In this document: positions 1 to 5,022 of the stretch, piece after piece | Layout: each line of letters begins with the position of its first letter | Position numbering within the stretch: the first letter of the stretch is position 1 | Assembly (NCBI GenBank): GCA_015259045.1 | Contig: JABZHD010000093.1 | Location: 1-5,022, forward strand | DNA length: 5,022 nucleotides | Direction: 5' to 3' | DNA from: Atopobium sp. | GTDB taxonomy: Bacteria > Actinomycetota > Coriobacteriia > Coriobacteriales > Atopobiaceae | Translations under genes and position numbers: made by a program | The notes under the pieces: generated by a model | Told to the model about the DNA's origin: nothing | The model's input: the letters and a program-made list of their open reading frames with translations, nothing else | The model's database searches: none

Positions 1-1561
1 CTATAAGGCAAAGCTTGATGCACGTGCTTTGGCAGATAAGCCTCTTCGCGGCAAGCTTGTGCTGGTAACTGCCATTAACCCAACGCCAGCAGGCGAGGGA
101 AAGACTACTACCTCGGTAGGTCTGGCAGATGCCTTGACCAGCTTGGGACAGTCTGCCATGTTGGCCCTCAGGGAGCCTTCTTTGGGTCCAGTCTTTGGCG
201 TCAAGGGCGGTGCTGCAGGTGGCGGCTATGCCCAGGTAGTTCCTATGGAGGACATCAACCTTCACTTTACCGGAGACTTCCACGCCATCGGCGCTGCAAA
301 CAATCTCTGCGCCGCCATGCTGGATAACCATATCAAGCAGGGTAAAAGCCTCAACATTGATCCACGCCGCGGGGTGTGGAAGCGCTGCGTTGACATGAAC
401 GATCGCCAGCTCAGAAATGTTGTTGACGGCCTTGGTGGTATTGCTGACGGAATGCCAAGACAAGACGGCTTTGATATTACGGTTGCTTCCGAGGTCATGG
501 CCGTATTCTGCCTTGCTTCGGGCATCAAAGACCTTAAAGAGCGTCTGGGAAGAATGGTTATTGCCTACACCTATGACCGCAAGCCTGTTACCGTCAGCGA
601 TATCCATGCAGAGGGCGCTATGACGGCGCTGCTCAAAGATGCTATTCAGCCTAACCTGGTACAGACGCTTGAGCATACACCTGCTCTAGTTCACGGCGGT
701 CCTTTTGCCAATATTGCTCACGGTTGCAATACGGTTGAGGCAACAAAGACTGCTCTTCGTCTTGCAGATTACGTTGTTACCGAGGCAGGCTTTGGTGCAG
801 ACCTTGGTGCCGAGAAGTTCTTGGACATCAAATGTAGAGCTACTGGTCTTGCTCCATCGGCTGTTGTTCTAGTGGCAACCGTTCGTGCTCTTAAGTACAA
901 CGGAGGCGTTGCCAAAGCAGACCTTAATCAGCAAAACGTTGAGGCTCTTAAAGAGGGCATTCCTAACCTGCTTCGTCACGTTGACAACATCCAGACCGTC
1001 TATGGACTTCCTGTAGTTGTTGCTATCAATGCATTCCCAACCGATACCGCTGAAGAGCTTGCTCTGGTAGAGGAGGAGTGCAAGAAGCGTGGCGTAAATG
1101 TAGTGCTGTCTGAGGTTTGGGCAAAGGGCGGAAAAGGTGGCCAGGCTCTGGCAGAAGAGGTTATACGCCTTTGCCAGACTGAGTCTAAGCTCACCTTTGC
1201 TTACGATGTCAAAGAGTCTTTGAAGCAGAAGATTACAGACATTGCTACTAAGATTTACCACGCCGATGGTGTTGAATTTGCTCCAAGTGCCGCTAAGCAG
1301 CTTCAGCAGCTTGAAGAGCTTGGCTTTGGTGAGCTTCCTATTTGTATGGCAAAAACCCAGTACTCATTTACTGATGATCAGACTAAATTAGGTGCTCCAG
1401 AAAACTTTAAGATTACTGTGCGAGAAGTTCGTGTTTCTGCAGGTGCAGGCTTTGTAGTCTGCCTTACGGGCTCTATCATGACCATGCCAGGACTTCCAAA
1501 GGTTCCTGCTGCAGAGCACATTGATGTTCTTGATGATGGAAGAATTGTGGGTCTTTTCTAA
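1..1561 (+). CDS. fhs: Formate--tetrahydrofolate ligase (10-formyl-THF synthetase), 5'-truncated by window
   Basis: Fhs condenses formate with tetrahydrofolate using ATP to give 10-formyl-THF in the cytoplasm. The reading frame is open from base 2 (first complete codon Tyr) and gives 519 residues before TAA at 1559-1561. By recalled comparison with the Moorella enzyme (about 559 aa), roughly 38 N-terminal residues and the start codon lie outside the window; the TTG at 29 is an internal Leu codon, not a start. Visible family signatures, numbered from the first codon in the window, are the P-loop [10 protein letters not shown] (28-37), followed by [20 protein letters not shown], then [14 protein letters not shown], and further on [45 protein letters not shown] and the C-terminal [11 protein letters not shown]. 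No frameshift or lost key motif is seen. It is the first gene visible in the run, and its stop overlaps the fchA start. Identification is secure. Confidence 0.98.
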   Translation, partial: YKAKLDARALADKPLRGKLVLVTAINPTPAGEGKTTTSVGLADALTSLGQSAMLALREPSLGPVFGVKGGAAGGGYAQVVPMEDINLHFTGDFHAIGAANNLCAAMLDNHIKQGKSLNIDPRRGVWKRCVDMNDRQLRNVVDGLGGIADGMPRQDGFDITVASEVMAVFCLASGIKDLKERLGRMVIAYTYDRKPVTVSDIHAEGAMTALLKDAIQPNLVQTLEHTPALVHGGPFANIAHGCNTVEATKTALRLADYVVTEAGFGADLGAEKFLDIKCRATGLAPSAVVLVATVRALKYNGGVAKADLNQQNVEALKEGIPNLLRHVDNIQTVYGLPVVVAINAFPTDTAEELALVEEECKKRGVNVVLSEVWAKGGKGGQALAEEVIRLCQTESKLTFAYDVKESLKQKITDIATKIYHADGVEFAPSAAKQLQQLEELGFGELPICMAKTQYSFTDDQTKLGAPENFKITVREVRVSAGAGFVVCLTGSIMTMPGLPKVPAAEHIDVLDDGRIVGLF

Positions 1562-1563
1562 TG
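1559..1563 (+). promoter_or_regulatory. TAATG stop-start overlap between fhs and fchA
   Basis: The fhs stop TAA (1559-1561) and the fchA start ATG (1561-1563) share one A. With no convincing Shine-Dalgarno at normal spacing upstream, this looks like a termination-reinitiation junction that couples fchA translation to fhs. The overlap is seen directly; the coupling is inferred. Confidence 0.7.
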
Positions 1564-2214
1564 TCTTATCCCTCTTCACCTGAAGAAGTAGCGTTTACAT
1601 CCTATAGTGCAGATGCTTATGCTCAACATCTTGCTGCTAAAGAGCCTATTCCTGGCGGCGGCAGTGCTGCCGCTTATGTAGGGGCACTTGCCGTGTCTTT
1701 GGCTTCAATGGCTGGTGTGTATGCACAAGGAAAACCTGCCTATGCTCAGCATGAAGATGATCTTGCAAAATATATTGCCCGAGCTAGTGCGCTCCGCCAG
1801 GACTTCATGGAGTTGATGGATGAGGACTCTCGTCAGTTCTTGCTAGTTTCAAGTGCGTTTAGCGTGCCCAAGGATGACCCAAAACGTGCAGGAATTGTTG
1901 AGGACGCCCTTAAAGAGGCAGCTCAACCACCGCTAAAGGTTATGAGAAAAGTGTGTGAGTCCATTGAGCTTCTTGAAGAGATGCTTATTAAGGGTTCCCG
2001 TATGCTTTTGTCTGATGTGGGTTGCGGTGCTGCTCTTGCACGTGGCGCTTTGATTGCCGCTTCTCATACGCTATTTGTAAACACTCGTTCTATGCATGAT
2101 ACGGCGTACGCTCAAACGCTGCTTGATGAGGCGGATAAGCTTCTAGACACCTATGTATCACGAGCTGACGCCGTAAGTGATGCGGTAAGCGCACAGCTAA
2201 GACAGGAGGCATAA
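1561..2214 (+). CDS. fchA: Cyclodeaminase/cyclohydrolase family protein (FchA-like, probable methenyl-THF cyclohydrolase)
   Basis: This 217-residue soluble protein belongs to the formimidoyl-THF cyclodeaminase / methenyl-THF cyclohydrolase family. Visible signatures are the glycine-rich folate-site segment PGGGSAAAYVGALAVSLASM (31-50), LMDEDSRQF (85-93), the AxxPLKVMRKVCE helix (121-133), and SDVGCGAALARGAL followed by FVNTRSM in the C-terminal half (151-178). The length fits the stand-alone bacterial form, rather than the cyclodeaminase domain fused to formiminotransferase in mammals. Family members either release ammonia from 5-formimino-THF or interconvert methenyl- and 10-formyl-THF. No formiminotransferase or histidine-degradation gene is visible, and the position between fhs and folD favours the cyclohydrolase role; this is an inference. 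The ATG shares its A with the fhs stop (TAATG), and I see no good Shine-Dalgarno at normal spacing (GGAAGA at 1538-1543 is about 17 bases away), so translation is probably coupled to fhs. No signal peptide or membrane segment is apparent. Confidence 0.92.
   Translation: MSYPSSPEEVAFTSYSADAYAQHLAAKEPIPGGGSAAAYVGALAVSLASMAGVYAQGKPAYAQHEDDLAKYIARASALRQDFMELMDEDSRQFLLVSSAFSVPKDDPKRAGIVEDALKEAAQPPLKVMRKVCESIELLEEMLIKGSRMLLSDVGCGAALARGALIAASHTLFVNTRSMHDTAYAQTLLDEADKLLDTYVSRADAVSDAVSAQLRQEA
2204..2209 (+). promoter_or_regulatory. Ribosome binding site of folD
   Basis: A perfect AGGAGG Shine-Dalgarno core lies inside the last codons of fchA, six bases before the folD ATG at 2216. It is the strongest ribosome binding site in the window. 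It fixes the folD start and suggests efficient translation of folD independent of, or in addition to, coupling with fchA. Confidence 0.85.
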
Positions 2215-2215
2215 C

Positions 2216-3085
2216 ATGAGCTCAGAGACTACTTCACAGGAGCTTCGTGGCGCTCCTGTTGCCAAGGCGATAACTGAAGAACTTGCTGTTCAAGTCCAGG
2301 AGCTCCGTGCACAAGGCGTGACTCCTAAGCTGGTTATTGTTCGCATTGGACAGAAAAGCGATGACCTTACCTATGAGCGCGCAGCATATACGCGTGCGGA
2401 GAAGGTGGGCTTTGAAGTTGAAACCATTGAGCTTCCAAAAGATGCTACACAAGAGCAGGTAAATAGCGCGTTTGACCAGGTTTCCGCCGATACATCGGTA
2501 CATGGTTGTCTGCCTATGCGTCCATTTCCTGCTGGAATTGATGAGCATGAAGCGCTTCAGCATCTAGCTCCAGAAAAAGATGTTGATTGTGCAACCGATT
2601 CCATGCTGCTCGCAACGCTTTGTGGAACTCCTGGCGCACTGGGACCTTGCACCGCAGAGGCAGTTCTCGCGCTTCTCGATTTCTACCAGGTACCCCTTGA
2701 GGGTGTGCCTGTTGCAGTTGTTGGTCGCTCTAATGTCATTGGTCGTCCGGTAGCTGCGCTTTTAAGCGCAAGAAACGCGACGGTAACGGTATGTCACAGT
2801 AAGACCAAAGACCTTGCTGCTACGCTTAAGCAGGCAGAGGTTGTGGTTGTGGCCGCAGGACGTGCGCACCTTATTGGAGCTGACTGCGTAAGAGCTGGTC
2901 AGACCATCATTGACGTGGGCATTAACTGGGATGAAGACGCTCAAAAACTTGTTGGCGACGTCAATACAGAGCAGGTAGCTCCTCTGGTAAGCGCTTATAC
3001 TCCTGTTCCTGGCGGTGTAGGTAGCGTGACAACGGCAATTCTTGCCCGCCATGTTGTTGCCGCAGCTCAAAGAACGCTTGCATAA
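2216..3085 (+). CDS. folD: Methylene-THF dehydrogenase (FolD family) with altered cyclohydrolase active site
   Basis: FolD normally oxidises 5,10-methylene-THF to methenyl-THF with NAD(P)+ and then hydrolyses it to 10-formyl-THF. This 289-residue protein has the usual length. It has an N-terminal catalytic half, with LRGAPVAKAI at 10-19, the Tyr53 region and KDVD at 121-124, and a Rossmann half with VVGRSNVIGRPVA (168-180), NATVTVCHSKTKDL (187-200), IIDVGIN (231-237) and TPVPGGVGSVT (262-272). Aligned by eye with E. coli and human FolD, Tyr53 and Asp124 are kept, but the catalytic Lys of the Y-x3-K motif is Ala57 and the active-site Gln of the usual VQLPLP is Met101 (LPMRPFP). In human MTHFD1, changing this Lys abolishes cyclohydrolase while dehydrogenase can remain. 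I infer a mainly monofunctional dehydrogenase, with the neighbouring FchA-like protein supplying hydrolysis. The family assignment is firm; the loss of activity is an inference. The start at 2216 is supported by AGGAGG six bases upstream. Confidence 0.95.
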   Translation: MSSETTSQELRGAPVAKAITEELAVQVQELRAQGVTPKLVIVRIGQKSDDLTYERAAYTRAEKVGFEVETIELPKDATQEQVNSAFDQVSADTSVHGCLPMRPFPAGIDEHEALQHLAPEKDVDCATDSMLLATLCGTPGALGPCTAEAVLALLDFYQVPLEGVPVAVVGRSNVIGRPVAALLSARNATVTVCHSKTKDLAATLKQAEVVVVAAGRAHLIGADCVRAGQTIIDVGINWDEDAQKLVGDVNTEQVAPLVSAYTPVPGGVGSVTTAILARHVVAAAQRTLA

Positions 3086-3090
3086 GAATG

Positions 3091-3100
3091 AAAGGTAGGT
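3091..3100 (+). promoter_or_regulatory. Probable ribosome binding site of folE
   Basis: The purine-rich AAAGGTAGGT lies in the 21-base folD-folE gap, with the AAAGG core about 11 bases and the AGGT about 6 bases before the folE ATG at 3107. It is weaker than the folD site. The gap shows no hairpin with a T-run, so no terminator separates the two genes. Confidence 0.6.
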
Positions 3101-3106
3101 TGCCTC

Positions 3107-3694
3107 ATGGCAGCGGAAAATAACTATAAAGAGCTTGACCAAGAGCGCGTAAAAGCCGCGGTCAAGGAGTTTTTGCTTGCTATTGGTGAGGATCCAGAGC
3201 GAGAAGGTCTGCTTGATACACCAGACCGTGTTGCTCGTGCTTGCGTGGAGCTCTTTGGTGGCATGCAGGAAGACCCTGCAGCTCACCTACGTAAACAGTT
3301 CCATGAAGAGGGCAATAAAGAGATGGTTATTGTCCGCGACATTCCTTTCTCATCTACCTGCGAGCATCACATTTTGCCTTTTGTGGGCAAGGCGCACGTT
3401 TGCTACATTCCACAAAATGGTCGTATTACCGGCCTTTCCAAGATTGCTCGCTGCGTCAGCGGATATTCTCGCCGTCTGCAGGTACAGGAGCGCTTAACGG
3501 GCCAGATTGCAGACGCCATGGTAGAAGAGCTAGATCCTTTAGGCGTTTTGGTGGTTATGGAAGCCGAGCACACCTGCATGAGCATGCGCGGCATTAGGGC
3601 TGCGGGCGCTTTGACCACCACGTCTGCAGTTCGAGGCATTTTTAAAACTAACGAGAAAACCCGTGCAGAGGCTATGCGTCTGCTTGGTCTATAA
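3107..3694 (+). CDS. folE: GTP cyclohydrolase I (type IA)
   Basis: FolE converts GTP to 7,8-dihydroneopterin triphosphate and formate, the first step of the pterin branch of folate synthesis; the family acts as a toroidal decamer with one zinc per active site. The 195-residue product has the normal bacterial length. All zinc ligands are visible: Cys85 and His88 in STCEHH, and Cys157 in HTCMSMRG, which also holds the catalytic His155. Other signatures are [11 protein letters not shown] (33-43), [11 protein letters not shown] (105-115), [14 protein letters not shown] (125-138) and the C-terminal [13 protein letters not shown] (167-179). It resembles the common bacterial/eukaryotic form (HxCMxMRG) more than the E. 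coli variant (HYCVKARG). The intact Cys/His set marks the zinc-dependent type IA enzyme rather than the unrelated FolE2 (type IB). The start follows the folD stop by 21 bases, with AAAGG at 3091-3095 as a plausible but widely spaced ribosome binding site. The formate released could in principle be reused by Fhs. Confidence 0.97.
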   Translation: MAAENNYKELDQERVKAAVKEFLLAIGEDPEREGLLDTPDRVARACVELFGGMQEDPAAHLRKQFHEEGNKEMVIVRDIPFSSTCEHHILPFVGKAHVCYIPQNGRITGLSKIARCVSGYSRRLQVQERLTGQIADAMVEELDPLGVLVVMEAEHTCMSMRGIRAAGALTTTSAVRGIFKTNEKTRAEAMRLLGL

Positions 3695-3698
3695 GAGG
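3694..3698 (+). promoter_or_regulatory. Ribosome binding site that decides the folC start
   Basis: AGAGG overlaps the last base of the folE stop and lies 10 bases before ATG 3709 but only one base before the in-frame ATG at 3700. The spacing favours 3709 (protein beginning MSYS) over 3700 (MCAMSYS). The 14-base folE-folC gap leaves no room for a terminator or promoter, so the two genes are almost certainly cotranscribed. Confidence 0.6.
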
Positions 3699-3708
3699 TA
3701 TGTGTGCA

Positions 3709-5022
3709 ATGAGTTATTCCGTTCCTTTTTCTGTGCCTGAGCTGAGTTATGAGCAGTCTTTAAAGGTGCTTCACGATACAAAGAAGTTTGGCATCCAGCC
3801 TTTGTTGGAGAGCGTAGAAGACATGCTCAAAGAGCTGGGCAACCCTGACCTCTGCTTCAAGAGTGTTCAGATTGCAGGCACCAACGGCAAAACGTCTACC
3901 TCCAGGTATACAGCGGCTCTGCTCAAAGGAGAGGGTCTCAAGACCGCTCTTTACACGTCTCCCGAGCTCATCAGCTATACCGAGCGTATGGAGATCAACG
4001 GCGTACCTGTTTCTGAGGAAGCCTTTGCGCACGGCGTCTCTGCAGCACAGGTGGCAGGGGAGCGCGTCAACGCTCAGCGGGCTACCCTAGGTGAGCGTCC
4101 TTATGACATCACCGAGTTTGACCTGCTCACAGTTGCGGCCTTGGTTGTCTTTGCTGAAGCAGAGATTGACGTCTGCGTGCTTGAGTGCGGCATGGGCGGC
4201 AGGTGGGATGCAACAAGCGCTGCTCAAAACATCACCTCCGTTGCCATCACGGGTGTTGGCCTGGACCACACACGCATCTTAGGCGATACCCTTGAGGCTA
4301 TTGCTGGCGAGAAGGCCGCCATCATCAAGCCTGGTCGTACCTGCGTTCTTGGCGTGGGAACGACAACTCCTCAGAGCGTCCAAGACGTATTTTTGTCCCA
4401 AGCAGCTTCTGCAGGCGTTGTCCCAACTCTTCTTGTGGCTGACAAGCCTGAAGACGTTGAGGGAGAGGTTTCTGCTGGTCAGTCGTCTGACCATCCAGAG
4501 CTGCCTCACGCACATTTCTTTATCACCAAAAAGCCTAAGAGCATCGGTTTTCCGCTTGAGCTTACGGTTGTTACGCCACGTGCAACCTACGAAGACCTTG
4601 CTGCACTTAAACCAAGCTACCAGGCAGCAAACATTGCTCTGGCAACCTGCTTGGCTGAGGATTTTCTCGGTCGTCCGCTTGATGCAGAAAAAGCGTTTTT
4701 CTCCACAACCAGATGTTCTACGCCTGGCAGGTTCCAGTTGCTTCAGCCAAAGCCTTTAGTCCTTATCGACGCAGCTCATAACCCTCAGTCAATTGAGACA
4801 TTCTTAACTGCTATCCGCTCAATTGAGCCAGAAGTTACTAACCGTCCTATGCTTTTGACTGCGGTGTTTGCAGATAAAGATGTTAAGGTCATCGCAGAAC
4901 TTCTCGCCAAAGAGTTCCCTGAGGTGGCGGTAACCCAGACAGACAACGAGCGCGCCATGGATGCAGAAGAGCTTGCTGAGCTGTGCAAAGCCTGCGGCGC
5001 CAACGTGGTAGCGGTTTACAGA
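3709..5022 (+). CDS. folC: Folylpolyglutamate synthase / dihydrofolate synthase, 3'-truncated by window
   Basis: FolC is a Mur-ligase-family cytoplasmic enzyme that uses ATP to add glutamate to dihydropteroate (giving dihydrofolate) and/or to extend the gamma-glutamyl tail of folates. The frame is open for 438 codons to the last base with no stop; family members are roughly 420-500 aa, so only the C-terminal tail is missing. Visible in order are the P-loop GTNGKTST (57-64, Lys61), TSPELISYTERMEING (83-98), ECGMGGRWDATS (159-170), LDHTRILGDTLEAIAGEKAAIIKPG (split: 185-200 and 201-209; EK is 201-202), YQAAN (304-308), TPGRFQ (338-343) and DAAHNPQS (354-361), which opens the C-terminal glutamate-ligase domain. 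The usual EVGLGGRLDATN is altered at several positions here. Whether it has both activities cannot be read from the sequence; with folE next door and no separate dihydrofolate synthase visible, a bifunctional role is likely. An in-frame ATG at 3700 is an alternative start, but AGAGG sits too close to it and 10 bases from 3709. Confidence 0.95.
   Translation, partial: MSYSVPFSVPELSYEQSLKVLHDTKKFGIQPLLESVEDMLKELGNPDLCFKSVQIAGTNGKTSTSRYTAALLKGEGLKTALYTSPELISYTERMEINGVPVSEEAFAHGVSAAQVAGERVNAQRATLGERPYDITEFDLLTVAALVVFAEAEIDVCVLECGMGGRWDATSAAQNITSVAITGVGLDHTRILGDTLEAIAGEKAAIIKPGRTCVLGVGTTTPQSVQDVFLSQAASAGVVPTLLVADKPEDVEGEVSAGQSSDHPELPHAHFFITKKPKSIGFPLELTVVTPRATYEDLAALKPSYQAANIALATCLAEDFLGRPLDAEKAFFSTTRCSTPGRFQLLQPKPLVLIDAAHNPQSIETFLTAIRSIEPEVTNRPMLLTAVFADKDVKVIAELLAKEFPEVAVTQTDNERAMDAEELAELCKACGANVVAVYR

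Noticed and set aside
29..31. TTG as a possible fhs start codon
   Set aside because: The frame stays open upstream to base 2 and the residues there (YKAKL) match the family N-terminal region, so the true start is outside the window.
869..1261. 130-codon open frame on the minus strand inside fhs
   Set aside because: Fully opposite conserved Fhs codons, with no recognisable motif; explained by fhs codon composition.
3086..3106. Possible terminator or promoter in the largest intergenic gap
   Set aside because: The 21 bases contain only a purine-rich ribosome binding stretch; there is no hairpin with a T-run and no room for -35/-10 boxes within the gap.
2762..3286. 174-codon open frame on the minus strand across the folD-folE junction
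   Set aside because: It lies opposite two strongly conserved genes, its product is rich in Cys, His and Ser with no recognisable domain, and it has no supporting context; it is a reverse-strand shadow.
3700..3702. Upstream in-frame ATG as the folC start
   Set aside because: The AGAGG element would be only one base away; ATG 3709 has workable spacing. Not fully excluded, and the difference is three residues.
4292..4759. 155-codon plus-strand open frame with many Leu, Ser and Arg residues
   Set aside because: It is a shifted frame inside folC; the folC frame carries all Mur-ligase motifs without interruption from 3709 to the window end, so no frameshift is implied.

Overview
This 5.0 kb window is fully occupied by five tightly packed plus-strand genes of folate and one-carbon metabolism: fhs (5'-truncated by the window), a fchA-like cyclodeaminase/cyclohydrolase gene, folD, folE and folC (3'-truncated by the window). 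I see no RNA genes, mobile elements, CRISPR arrays, long repeats or intrinsic terminators. The longest non-coding gap is 21 bases, so there is no unexplained stretch. The arrangement reads as one operon whose promoter lies upstream of the window and whose end lies downstream.

Layout: fhs (to 1561) overlaps fchA (1561-2214) by one base in a TAATG junction. fchA is followed after one base by folD (2216-3085), which has a strong AGGAGG ribosome binding site inside the fchA end. After 21 bases comes folE (3107-3694), and after another 14 bases comes folC (3709 to the window end).

Function: Fhs makes 10-formyl-THF from formate, ATP and THF. The FchA-like protein probably interconverts 10-formyl-THF and 5,10-methenyl-THF. 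FolD interconverts methenyl- and methylene-THF with NAD(P)H. Together these cover the three activities of eukaryotic C1-THF synthase as separate proteins. FolE begins the pterin branch of de novo folate synthesis, and FolC makes dihydrofolate and/or adds the polyglutamate tail. The cluster therefore combines making the cofactor with loading it with one-carbon units.

The most interesting observation is in FolD. The residue aligned with the catalytic lysine of the bifunctional enzyme (Lys54 in E. coli, Lys56 in human) is Ala57, and the residue aligned with the active-site glutamine is Met101, while the Rossmann dinucleotide-binding half is intact. With a separate cyclohydrolase-type gene directly upstream, the likely reading is a division of labour: FolD acts mainly or only as dehydrogenase and FchA supplies the cyclohydrolase.

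Organism: a bacterium of moderate GC content. The Fhs-FchA-FolD set is typical of anaerobic Firmicutes and Actinobacteria, and the style of the FolD and FolC sequences makes me lean to an anaerobic actinobacterium of the Coriobacteriia (Atopobium/Olsenella type). That placement is from memory and tentative. I found no previously undescribed system here; this is mainly an ordinary housekeeping operon with one notable enzyme variant.
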